Assembly (NCBI RefSeq): GCF_000720765.1
Contig: NZ_JODC01000002.1
Coordinates: 336,716-400,715, forward strand
Reading direction: 5' to 3'
Source of the DNA: Streptomyces sp. NRRL S-646
Lineage (GTDB): Bacteria; Actinomycetota; Actinomycetes; Streptomycetales; Streptomycetaceae
DNA: 64,000 bases
Shown here: positions 1-8,245 of the stretch, one piece after another
Layout: every line of letters begins with the position of its first letter
Numbering within the stretch: the first letter of the stretch is position 1
Translations under genes and position numbers: made by a program
The notes under the pieces: model-generated
The model's database searches: none
What the model was told of the DNA's origin: nothing
Seen by the model: the letters and a program-made list of their open reading frames with translations, nothing else

Positions 1-160
1 TCAGCCAATCGGCCGGGTGCTCGGGCCAGTTGACCGGATAGCCGCTGTGCCGGTGCACGGCGGCGAGAACCTCGACGCAGGCGTCGAGGTCACGGTCGGT
101 CCGCGGCCGGACGAGACCGGACGGGCTTTCCTGCGGCAGGTACGGTTCGTTGGTCCTCAT
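1..160 (-). CDS. GNAT-family N-acetyltransferase, N-terminal part
   Basis: The minus strand opens with ATG at 160 and reads without a stop to the window edge, giving 53 residues. The text resembles the beginning of GNAT acetyltransferases: a short lead, then VRPRTDRDLDACVEVLAAVH, the usual first strand and helix, followed by HRHSGYPVNWPEHP. The acetyl-CoA binding motif would lie beyond the edge, so the assignment rests on the N-terminus only. It starts 12 bases after the stop of the upstream membrane protein gene, so the two are probably co-transcribed. No strong ribosome binding site is visible. Confidence 0.6.
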   Translation of the reverse strand, partial: MRTNEPYLPQESPSGLVRPRTDRDLDACVEVLAAVHRHSGYPVNWPEHPADWL

Positions 161-172
161 GATCAGCCAGTA

Positions 173-1450
173 TCAGGTGTGGGCATGGGCAGGCTGCGGC
201 GTCAGCCGCTGGTGCCCCTTGCGGTCGTAGTACCGCGTCATCGCGAAGCCGAAGAGCAGGCCCAGGGCCGCGCCGATCGCGATCATGATCCAGGAGCGGG
301 TCAGGCCGGCGTCCCCGCGGGCCTCGAAGTAGAGGATGGCGCGGACACCGTCGCTGAGCTGGCGCATGGGCTCGAAGTGGGACAGGAAGCGGTAGAAGCC
401 GGGGATGGCCTGGAGGGGGACGGTGGCGCCCGAGGAGGGCAGGCCCAGGACGATGAACACGAACATGGACACCAGCTGGCCGATGCCGCCGAAGGCCGCG
501 TTGATGGCCTGTACGCCCAGGCCGACGGCGAGGGAGGCGCAGTAGGAGTAGATCCACAGCAGCGGGATGTGGGTGGCGTCCATACCCAGGAGGCTGATGG
601 TGGCGAGCATGACCAGGGAGACGCTGATGACGGTGATGCCGGCCGTCATGGCCATCTTCAGCAGCAGGGTCTGGGTGCGGTTGATCGGGACGGTGGGACG
701 TCGGGTGTGCCAGGGGCCGATCTCGTTGTCGGCGTAGCCGAGGCCGGTGTCGACGGCGTTGCTGATGACGTTGCCGCCGAGGAAGCCGGCCAGCACGAGC
801 AGCAGCGTGTAGTAGAAGGCGCTCAGCCCGAGGCCGCTGTGGCTGCCGATCGGGTGGCCGACCTGGGTGACGACGTTCACCGGGTCGGCCAGCAGCAGCT
901 TGGTCGTGGAGTTCGCCCGGGTGCCCACGGCCGCAGTCAGCTGCCTGCCGACGGTCTGCGAGGCCTGGTGCGCCGCGGCCTGGGTGATCTGACTGGCGAG
1001 GGACGAACCCAGGCTGCCCTTACCGGGGTTGGTGAGCACCGTCATCGTCGGCCGGGCGGTGGCGCCGGGCGTGGTCAGTGCCGTGATGGACGTGGTGAAG
1101 TCGGAGGGGATGACCAGGGCGCCGTAGACCTTCCCGGAGTCGAGGTCGTCCTGGGCCTGGGCGAGGCTGCGCGTGCGCCACTGGGCCTTGTTGTTCGACT
1201 TGTCGGCGGTGATGGCCGCGGCGATCTGCGTGCCCGCGTTCTGCTTCTGCCCGGCCGGCGGTTTGCCGGTGTCGGCGTTGACCAGGGCGATGGGCAGGTG
1301 GTGCAGATCGCGCTGCGGGTTGACGATGCCGCCCATGTAGAGCAGGGCCAGCAGGAAGGCGAGCAGTCCGGTCAGGACGGTGGGCATGAGCCACAGCTTG
1401 GGGCGGCCCAGCAGTGTGACGGCACGGGCCTGGGGGCTGGCGTCGGCCAT
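173..1450 (-). CDS. YhgE/Pip-type (DUF3533) membrane protein
   Basis: A 425-residue membrane protein. One hydrophobic segment lies near residues 18-40, followed by a soluble extracytoplasmic domain of about 170 residues, then about five further membrane segments from residue 215 to 410. This is the layout of the YhgE/Pip/SNG1 family (ABC-2 permease-like, DUF3533), whose members are linked to export or phage infection; the substrate is unknown. ATG at 1450 is chosen because GGAGAA lies just upstream on the minus strand. It reads away from the iorBA genes and is followed closely by a GNAT gene. Confidence 0.75.
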   Translation of the reverse strand: MADASPQARAVTLLGRPKLWLMPTVLTGLLAFLLALLYMGGIVNPQRDLHHLPIALVNADTGKPPAGQKQNAGTQIAAAITADKSNNKAQWRTRSLAQAQDDLDSGKVYGALVIPSDFTTSITALTTPGATARPTMTVLTNPGKGSLGSSLASQITQAAAHQASQTVGRQLTAAVGTRANSTTKLLLADPVNVVTQVGHPIGSHSGLGLSAFYYTLLLVLAGFLGGNVISNAVDTGLGYADNEIGPWHTRRPTVPINRTQTLLLKMAMTAGITVISVSLVMLATISLLGMDATHIPLLWIYSYCASLAVGLGVQAINAAFGGIGQLVSMFVFIVLGLPSSGATVPLQAIPGFYRFLSHFEPMRQLSDGVRAILYFEARGDAGLTRSWIMIAIGAALGLLFGFAMTRYYDRKGHQRLTPQPAHAHT

Positions 1451-1668
1451 GGTTCTCCGTAGGTCGGGTGTCGGAGCGTCCTACCGGGGCGGGCAGCGCC
1501 CCGGGGGGCAGCAAGCAGAGCCTACGGAGGAGCGGGCGCGGAGGGAGCCAGGCCGCGCGCGACAGGCCGGAACCGGACGGCGGTGTGAGGGCTCTCAGGC
1601 AACCCACGGCCCTACTGGCACCTCATACCTGTTGACCTATCAGTCGGACGACCCGCGAGGAGTGTCTG

Positions 1669-3999
1669 TTGGACGGCATCGAGTCCTCCGCCGCACCCAC
1701 CGGCCCGGCCGGGGACGCAGGCGCCCCACGGCACGCGGTGTCCCGCCGCCGGTTCATGGTGTACTCCCTGTCAGCGGCCACGCTCACCATCGCCGCCCCG
1801 CTGGCCTGCGACACCTCCCCGGCCCAGGGCTCCGAGCCCGCCCGCGGACCCTCCGACGTCCTGGTGACCGGCGCCGACGACGAGATGCTCGTCCTGGAGG
1901 TCACCCCCGCCAACAGGATCGTCGTACGGCTGCCGCGGGTCGAGGTCGGCCAGGGCATCACGACCGCCGTCGCCATGATGATCGCCGAGGAGCTGGACGC
2001 CCGCCTCGCCGACGTCGACATCCCCCTGGCAGACGCCCGGACCAAGGGCAACCAGTACACCGGCGGTTCGAACTCGGTCGTATCCCTGTACGGACCCGCC
2101 CGCCAACTGGCCGCCACCGCACGGGCCAGACTGGTGACCGCCGCCGCCAGACGCTGGCACCTGCCCGCCTGGAGCCTGCGCACCGGGAACACGACGGTGA
2201 TCGCACCGGACGGCCGTACCGCCACCTTCGGCTCACTGAGCGCGAGCGCCGCCCGGATCCGCCGTACCTCCGTGTCCGCCAAGCCCAAACCGGCCTCCCG
2301 GCACAAGCTGATCGGCCGGCCCACGACCCGTATCGACGCCCGGGACATCGTCACCGGCAAGGCGAAGTACACCGGGGACCTGTCCGTGGCGGGGGCGATG
2401 CCGACCGTGGTGGCCCGACCGCCGACGCTCGGCGGAAAGCTCGTCTCCGTCGACGACCGGGCCGCCCGCGCCCTGCCCGGTGTGCACGCCGTCGTCAAGG
2501 TCCCCGGCGGGGTTGCCGTGGTGGCCGAGTCCTTCCACCACGCCTTCCAGGCCCGCGACGCCTTGAAGATCAAGTGGGCGCCCGGCCCGCTGGCCGCACT
2601 CTCCGACGCGCAGATCCGCTCCCGGCTCAAGGCCGCGGTCCCGCACCTGGGCTCCCCGCCGCGCGGATCGACACAGGTCGAGGCCGAGTTCGAGTTCGCC
2701 TTCGTCAGCCACGCCCCGATGGAGGTGCTGACCGCGATCGCGGACGTACGCGCCCACAAGGCCGAGATCTGGTTCTCCTCCCAGACGCCCACGGACGCCC
2801 GGGACAGCATCGCCTCGGCGACCGGACTGCCGGCGTCTGCGGTCACCGTGCATGTGCTGCGCGGCGGCGGCTCCTTCGGACGGCGGCTGAACTTCGACGC
2901 GGCCATCGAGGCGGCTCTGATCTCGAAGGCGGCCCACCGGCCGGTCAAGCTGATGTGGAGTCGGGGCGACGACACCCGCCACGGCCGGATGCGCCCCGCC
3001 AGCCACCACCGCTTCCGCGTCAGCCACTCCGGCGGCAGAGTGGTCGCCTTCGCCCATGCGATGGCCGAGGTGGGCGAGTCGTCCGGCAAGAAGGGAACCG
3101 CGAACCAGGCGACCTTCGTCCGGCCGAGGCACGTGCAGACGGCCGGTCCGCTGCCCAAGCGCTCCGCCGGGAATGCGGTGCCACAGCTTGCGAGTGCGTC
3201 GTGGCAGATCGCTCCCCCACTCTCGATTTCGCTCGAGCGGGGGGACCCCCATCGCGCCGCAGCCGCAGATCGCTACAGCTCCGCGCCCCTTGAGGGCGCC
3301 GCCGGTCTGCCCAGCGACTCCGGGCTGTACAACTTCGGTCGCCTCTCCGGGGACTCCGGCGGCATCGGACTCGCGATGCCGCTCGGCGCCTGGCGGTCGG
3401 TGGACTCCGGGATGGTGCGCACCGCCGAGGAGATCGTCGTGGACGAGGTGGCCAGGAGCCTCGGCAAGGATCCTGTCGCCTTCCGCCGTACGGTTCTGCG
3501 GAGCAAGGCCGTCAAGGCGGTGCTCGACAAGGTGGCCGCCGCCGGGAGCTGGGGGCGGGCCATGCCGGACGGGCATGCGCAGGGCGTGGCCGTCCACGAG
3601 GAGTACGGCTCCTGCGTCGCCTGTCTGGCCGAGATCGACGCCACCGATCCGAAGCACCCGCGGGTGACCAAGGTGGTGATGGCGGCCGACGTCGGCACCG
3701 CCGTCAACCCGCGTGGCCTTCAGGCTCAGCTCATGGGCACCGCCGTCGACGGGATCTCCACCGTGCTGCAGGCCGGCCTGCACATCGACCGGGGCGCCGT
3801 GCGCGAGGGCAGCTTCGCCGACTTCCGGTGGGCCCGCCAGCGGCACGCCCCGCTGCACTTCGAGGCGCACATCATGCCGTCCGAGGGGGAGCCCGGCGGC
3901 GCCGGCGAACTCGGTGTCCCGGCCGCCTCCGGAGCCGTCGCCAACGCCTACGCCCGGGCCACCAACACCAAGCCCCGCCGCTTCCCCCTCAACTTCTGA
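1669..3999 (+). CDS. iorB: Molybdopterin-dependent oxidoreductase large subunit (isoquinoline 1-oxidoreductase beta type)
   Basis: A 776-residue protein of the xanthine oxidase superfamily, IorB type. TTG at 1669 follows GAGGAG at good spacing. Residues 25-50 (SRRRFMVYSLSAATLTIAAP) form a twin-arginine signal, so the enzyme is probably exported already folded with its molybdenum cofactor. The two molybdopterin-binding lobes follow (RVEVGQGITTAVAMM, RGGGSFGRRLNFD, and GGAGELGVPAASGAVANA near the C-terminus). The partner iron-sulfur subunit starts 32 bases downstream. Residues about 511-544 are translated from a dispersed repeat inserted in frame. Activity could be impaired by that insertion. 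The substrate is unknown; family members oxidise N-heterocycles or aldehydes. Confidence 0.82.
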   Translation: MDGIESSAAPTGPAGDAGAPRHAVSRRRFMVYSLSAATLTIAAPLACDTSPAQGSEPARGPSDVLVTGADDEMLVLEVTPANRIVVRLPRVEVGQGITTAVAMMIAEELDARLADVDIPLADARTKGNQYTGGSNSVVSLYGPARQLAATARARLVTAAARRWHLPAWSLRTGNTTVIAPDGRTATFGSLSASAARIRRTSVSAKPKPASRHKLIGRPTTRIDARDIVTGKAKYTGDLSVAGAMPTVVARPPTLGGKLVSVDDRAARALPGVHAVVKVPGGVAVVAESFHHAFQARDALKIKWAPGPLAALSDAQIRSRLKAAVPHLGSPPRGSTQVEAEFEFAFVSHAPMEVLTAIADVRAHKAEIWFSSQTPTDARDSIASATGLPASAVTVHVLRGGGSFGRRLNFDAAIEAALISKAAHRPVKLMWSRGDDTRHGRMRPASHHRFRVSHSGGRVVAFAHAMAEVGESSGKKGTANQATFVRPRHVQTAGPLPKRSAGNAVPQLASASWQIAPPLSISLERGDPHRAAAADRYSSAPLEGAAGLPSDSGLYNFGRLSGDSGGIGLAMPLGAWRSVDSGMVRTAEEIVVDEVARSLGKDPVAFRRTVLRSKAVKAVLDKVAAAGSWGRAMPDGHAQGVAVHEEYGSCVACLAEIDATDPKHPRVTKVVMAADVGTAVNPRGLQAQLMGTAVDGISTVLQAGLHIDRGAVREGSFADFRWARQRHAPLHFEAHIMPSEGEPGGAGELGVPAASGAVANAYARATNTKPRRFPLNF
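3201..3300. repeat. Dispersed hairpin repeats (families C and A) inside iorB
   Basis: About 100 bases within iorB look like intergenic repeat DNA rather than protein-coding sequence. The first half has a hairpin, with a CCCCC tract at 3214-3218 answered by GGGGGG before the run of C at 3246. The second half (gccgca at 3262, then atcgctacag, then a GCGCCCC-type stem ending in gggcgcc) matches repeats at 23271 and 58025. The insertion keeps the reading frame open. Confidence 0.75.
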
Positions 4000-4031
4000 C
4001 CGCCGCCGGATCAGCCTTCGAGAAGGTACCG

Positions 4032-4496
4032 ATGCCCTCCTACTCCTTCACCCTCAACGGCGAGAAGGTCACCGTCGAGGCCCCCGCCGACATGCCGCTG
4101 CTGTGGGTGCTGCGCGACCTGTTGCACGTCACCGGCCCCAAATACGGCTGCGGCGTCGGCGTCTGCCGCGCCTGCACCAGCCATCTCGACGGGGAGGAGA
4201 TCCAGCCCTGCGTCGTCAAGGTCAAGGACTGCGCGGACCGCAGGGTCACCACCATCGAGGGCCTGGCCGACGGCGACACCCTGCACCCCGTGCAGCAGGC
4301 CTGGATCGACTGCGACGTCTCGCAGTGCGGCTTCTGCCAGCCCGGTCAGATCATGGCCGCCGCGGCCCTGCTGAAGAGGACCCCCGATCCGACCGACGCC
4401 GACATCGACGCCATCGAGAACGTCTGCCGCTGCGGCACCTACGCCCGCATCCGTGAGGCCATCAAAAAGGCGGCAGCCGACCGGGGGAGTGCCTGA
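4032..4496 (+). CDS. iorA: (2Fe-2S)-binding small subunit of molybdenum hydroxylase
   Basis: A 154-residue electron-transfer subunit with two [2Fe-2S] clusters. The plant-type ferredoxin motif is at residues 37-62 (YGCGVGVCRACTSHLDG ... QPC) and the second cluster motif is QCGFCQPGQI ... CRCGTY near residues 98-139. Length and cysteine layout are typical of IorA/CoxS proteins. It passes electrons from the molybdenum centre of the preceding IorB to an external acceptor. There is no FAD-binding middle subunit nearby, so this is the two-subunit type. The start ATG at 4032 follows AGAAGG. Confidence 0.9.
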   Translation: MPSYSFTLNGEKVTVEAPADMPLLWVLRDLLHVTGPKYGCGVGVCRACTSHLDGEEIQPCVVKVKDCADRRVTTIEGLADGDTLHPVQQAWIDCDVSQCGFCQPGQIMAAAALLKRTPDPTDADIDAIENVCRCGTYARIREAIKKAAADRGSA

Positions 4497-4620
4497 AACT
4501 TCCTGACCGGTTCCCACCTCTGCACGACGACACGCGGTGCGAGTGGCCCGGCTCACATGGCCAGAAGGGCATGTCACCGACACCATGGGGGACGTCATCC
4601 GCAGGCTGAAGGGAGCGGCG

Positions 4621-7600
4621 ATGTTCCGCAAGGTGCTGGTAGCCAACCGTGGTGAGATCGCGATCAGGGCGTTCCGCGCAGGCTACGAGCTGGGCGCAAG
4701 GACCGTCGCCGTCTTCCCGCACGAGGACCGAAATTCGCTGCACCGGCTCAAGGCCGACGAGGCGTACGAGATCGGCCAGCCGGGTCACCCGGTCCGCGCG
4801 TACCTGTCCGTCGAGGAAATCGTGCGTGCGGCGCGGCAGGCGGGCGCCGACGCCGTTTACCCCGGCTACGGCTTCCTGTCCGAGAACCCCGAGCTGGCGA
4901 AGGCCTGCGAGGAAGCGGGCATCACCTTCGTCGGGCCGAGCGCGCAGACCCTCGAGCTGACCGGCAACAAGGCCCGCGCGGTGGCCGCCGCCCGCGCGGC
5001 CGGCGTCCCGGTGCTCGGCTCCTCCGCACCCTCGAACGACATCGACGAACTCGTCCGCGCGGCCGACGAGATCGGCTTCCCGGTGTTCGTGAAGGCGGTC
5101 GCGGGCGGCGGCGGACGCGGAATGCGCCGCGTCGAGGACCCGGCCCAACTGCGCGAGTCCATCGAGGCGGCGTCCCGCGAGGCGGCCTCCGCGTTCGGCG
5201 ACTCCACCGTCTTCCTGGAGAAGGCCGTCGTCGACCCCCGCCACATCGAGGTGCAGATCCTCGCCGACGGCGAGGGCAACGTCATCCACCTGTACGAGCG
5301 GGACTGTTCCGTCCAGCGCCGACACCAGAAGGTCGTCGAACTCGCCCCCGCACCCAACCTCGACCCGGCCCTGCGCGACCGCATCTGCGCGGACGCGGTG
5401 CGCTTCGCCCGCGAGATCGGCTACCGCAACGCCGGCACGGTGGAGTTCCTGCTGGACCGCGAGGGCAACCACGTCTTCATCGAGATGAACCCGCGCATCC
5501 AGGTCGAGCACACGGTCACCGAGGAGGTCACCGACGTCGACCTCGTCCAGTCCCAGCTGCGCATCGCCTCCGGCGAGACCCTCGCCGACCTCGGCCTGTC
5601 CCAGGAGACGGTGAAGCTGCACGGCGCGGCCCTGCAGTGCCGTATCACCACCGAGGACCCGGCCAACGGCTTCCGCCCGGACACCGGCCGCATCAGCGCC
5701 TACCGCTCACCCGGCGGCTCCGGCATCCGCCTCGACGGCGGAACCACCCACGCCGGTACGGAGATCAGCGCCCACTTCGACTCGATGCTGGTCAAGCTCA
5801 CCTGCCGGGGCCGGGACTTCAAGACCGCGATCGGCCGGGCCCGGCGCGCCGTCGCCGAGTTCCGCATCCGCGGTGTGGCCACCAACATTCCCTTCCTGCA
5901 GGCGGTCCTTGACGACCCGGACTTCCAGGCCGGGCGGGTCACGACGTCGTTCATCGAGCAGCGCCCGCACCTGCTCACCTCCCGCTCCTCCGCCGACCGC
6001 GGCACCAAGCTGCTCACCTACCTGGCCGATGTGACGGTGAACAAGCCGAACGGCGAGCGCCCCGAGCTGATCGAACCCGTCAGCAAGCTGCCGGCGCTGC
6101 CCGCCGGGGAGCCGCCCGCCGGCTCGCGTCAGCGGCTGGTCGAGCTCGGCCCGGAGGGATTCGCCCGCGCGCTGCGCGAGTCGCCGACCATCGGCGTCAC
6201 CGACACCACCTTCCGCGACGCCCACCAGTCCCTGCTCGCCACCCGCGTCCGCACCAAGGACCTCCTCGCGGTCGCCCCGGTGGTCGCACGGACCCTGCCC
6301 GAGCTGCTGTCCCTGGAGTGCTGGGGCGGAGCGACGTACGACGTCGCGCTGCGCTTCCTCGCCGAGGACCCGTGGGAGCGCCTCGCAGCCCTCCGGGAGG
6401 CCGTTCCCAACATCTGCCTGCAGATGCTGCTGCGCGGCCGCAACACCGTGGGCTACACCCCGTACCCGACCGAGGTGACCGACGCCTTCGTCCAGGAGGC
6501 CGCCGCCACCGGCATCGACATCTTCCGCATCTTCGACGCCCTCAACGACGTCGGCCAGATGCGCCCCGCCATCGACGCCGTACGCGAGACGGGCACGGCG
6601 ATCGCCGAGGTCGCCCTCTGCTACACCTCGGACCTGTCCGACCCGAACGAGCGCCTGTACACCCTCGACTACTACCTCCGCCTGGCCGAGCAGATCGTCG
6701 AGGCGGGCGCGCACGTCCTGGCCGTCAAGGACATGGCGGGCCTGCTGCGCGCCCCGGCCGCCGCCAAGCTCGTCTCCGCGCTGCGCCGTGAATTCGACCT
6801 GCCGGTCCATCTGCACACCCACGACACGGCGGGCGGCCAGCTCGGCACCTACCTTGCGGCGATCCAGGCGGGCGCGGACGCGGTGGACGGCGCGGTGGCG
6901 TCGATGGCGGGCACGACGTCCCAGCCCTCCCTGTCGGCGATCGTCGCCGCCACGGACCACTCGGACCGCCCGACCGGCCTCGACCTCCAGGCGGTCGGCG
7001 ACCTGGAGCCGTACTGGGAGAGCGTCCGCAGGGTCTACGCCCCCTTCGAGGCGGGCCTCGCCTCCCCGACGGGCCGCGTCTACCACCACGAGATCCCCGG
7101 CGGCCAGCTCTCCAACCTGCGCACCCAGGCCGTCGCGCTCGGCCTCGGCGACCGCTTCGAGGAGATCGAGGACCTCTACGCCTCCGCGGACCGGATGCTG
7201 GGCCGCCTGGTCAAGGTCACCCCGTCCTCCAAGGTGGTCGGCGACCTCGCCCTGCACCTGGTGGGCGCCGGGGTGGACCCGGCCGACTTCGAGGCGACCC
7301 CGAACCGGTACGACATCCCCGACTCCGTCATCGGTTTCCTGCGCGGCGAGCTGGGCACCCCGCCCGGCGGCTGGCCGGAGCCCTTCCGCACCAAGGCACT
7401 TGAGGGCCGCGCCGAGCCCAGGCCGGTCCAGGAGCTCAGCACGGAGGACCGCGAGGGCCTGGCGAAGGACCCCCGCGCCACCCTCAACCGTCTTCTCTTC
7501 CCGGGCCCGACCCGCGACTACGAGACCCACCGTCAGGCCTACGGCGACACCAGCGTGCTGGACAGCAAGGACTTCTTCTACGGGCTGCGCCCGGGCAAGG

Positions 7601-7995
7601 AGTACTCCGTCGACCTCGAACCCGGCGTCCGGCTGCTGATCGAGCTGGAGGCGGTCGGCGAGGCCGACGAGCGCGGCATGCGCACTGTGATGTCCACCCT
7701 GAACGGCCAGCTCCGCCCGATCCAGGTGCGTGACAAGGCGGCCGCCTCCGACGTCCCGGTGACGGAGAAGGCCGACCGGACCAACCCGGGCCACGTCGCT
7801 GCCCCGTTCGCCGGCGTGGTCACCCTCGCGGTCGCCGAGGGCGACGAGGTGGACGCCGGTGCGACCGTGGCCACCATCGAGGCCATGAAGATGGAGGCCG
7901 CGATCACCGCCCCCAAGGCGGGCACCGTCGGCCGGCTGGCCATCAACAAGATCCAGCAGGTGGAGGGCGGCGACCTGCTCGTCGAGATCGGCTGA
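4621..7995 (+). CDS. pyc: Pyruvate carboxylase
   Basis: A 1124-residue single-chain biotin enzyme making oxaloacetate from pyruvate, bicarbonate and ATP. Domains in order: biotin carboxylase (from MFRKVLVANRGEIAIRAF, with an ATP-grasp glycine loop AGGGGRGMR near residue 164 and FIEMNPRIQVEHTVTEE near 285), carboxyltransferase (TDTTFRDAHQSLLATR near 527), the PYC/OADA domain, and a C-terminal biotinyl domain whose EAMKME motif places the biotin lysine at residue 1090. ATG at 4621 is preceded by a purine-rich GGGAG and matches the conserved family start; an upstream in-frame start at 4537 would add an unconserved 28 residues. It appears to be a stand-alone anaplerotic gene. Confidence 0.96.
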   Translation: MFRKVLVANRGEIAIRAFRAGYELGARTVAVFPHEDRNSLHRLKADEAYEIGQPGHPVRAYLSVEEIVRAARQAGADAVYPGYGFLSENPELAKACEEAGITFVGPSAQTLELTGNKARAVAAARAAGVPVLGSSAPSNDIDELVRAADEIGFPVFVKAVAGGGGRGMRRVEDPAQLRESIEAASREAASAFGDSTVFLEKAVVDPRHIEVQILADGEGNVIHLYERDCSVQRRHQKVVELAPAPNLDPALRDRICADAVRFAREIGYRNAGTVEFLLDREGNHVFIEMNPRIQVEHTVTEEVTDVDLVQSQLRIASGETLADLGLSQETVKLHGAALQCRITTEDPANGFRPDTGRISAYRSPGGSGIRLDGGTTHAGTEISAHFDSMLVKLTCRGRDFKTAIGRARRAVAEFRIRGVATNIPFLQAVLDDPDFQAGRVTTSFIEQRPHLLTSRSSADRGTKLLTYLADVTVNKPNGERPELIEPVSKLPALPAGEPPAGSRQRLVELGPEGFARALRESPTIGVTDTTFRDAHQSLLATRVRTKDLLAVAPVVARTLPELLSLECWGGATYDVALRFLAEDPWERLAALREAVPNICLQMLLRGRNTVGYTPYPTEVTDAFVQEAAATGIDIFRIFDALNDVGQMRPAIDAVRETGTAIAEVALCYTSDLSDPNERLYTLDYYLRLAEQIVEAGAHVLAVKDMAGLLRAPAAAKLVSALRREFDLPVHLHTHDTAGGQLGTYLAAIQAGADAVDGAVASMAGTTSQPSLSAIVAATDHSDRPTGLDLQAVGDLEPYWESVRRVYAPFEAGLASPTGRVYHHEIPGGQLSNLRTQAVALGLGDRFEEIEDLYASADRMLGRLVKVTPSSKVVGDLALHLVGAGVDPADFEATPNRYDIPDSVIGFLRGELGTPPGGWPEPFRTKALEGRAEPRPVQELSTEDREGLAKDPRATLNRLLFPGPTRDYETHRQAYGDTSVLDSKDFFYGLRPGKEYSVDLEPGVRLLIELEAVGEADERGMRTVMSTLNGQLRPIQVRDKAAASDVPVTEKADRTNPGHVAAPFAGVVTLAVAEGDEVDAGATVATIEAMKMEAAITAPKAGTVGRLAINKIQQVEGGDLLVEIG

Positions 7996-8064
7996 GCCGT
8001 CACTCCGTGGCGGCTGCGCTCACACGGTTGACGGCGTGAGCACCCACGCCTATGTCGGAGGGCC

Positions 8065-8090
8065 GGCCCCACCGGTTGTTCGGTGGGGCC
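8065..8090. terminator. Rho-independent-type hairpin after pyc
   Basis: A perfect 10-bp stem (GGCCCCACCG at 8065-8074 and CGGTGGGGCC at 8081-8090) with a 6-base loop, 70 bases after the pyc stop. No T run follows, as is common for Streptomyces terminators. Confidence 0.8.
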
Positions 8091-8245
8091 GACCCTCGGA
8101 CGATGCCGTCCGGCGCTTCCCCTTCGGCCACTCCAGGGTCCCAGGTAAGACCACCCCATGAATGACGTAAGAGGAGAACTGTGGCGAATCCGGGCGGCCG
8201 ATTTCCGCCCGTTCGTCCTTCCGGCGGCCGGGTAACGTCAGTCGG

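Noticed and set aside
17..1462. Long plus-strand reading frame opposite the YhgE/Pip-type gene
   Set aside because: It is an antisense by-product of high GC content; its product is low-complexity (Gly, Arg, Ala, Asp) with no family motif, while the minus-strand frame has clear membrane segments and a ribosome binding site.
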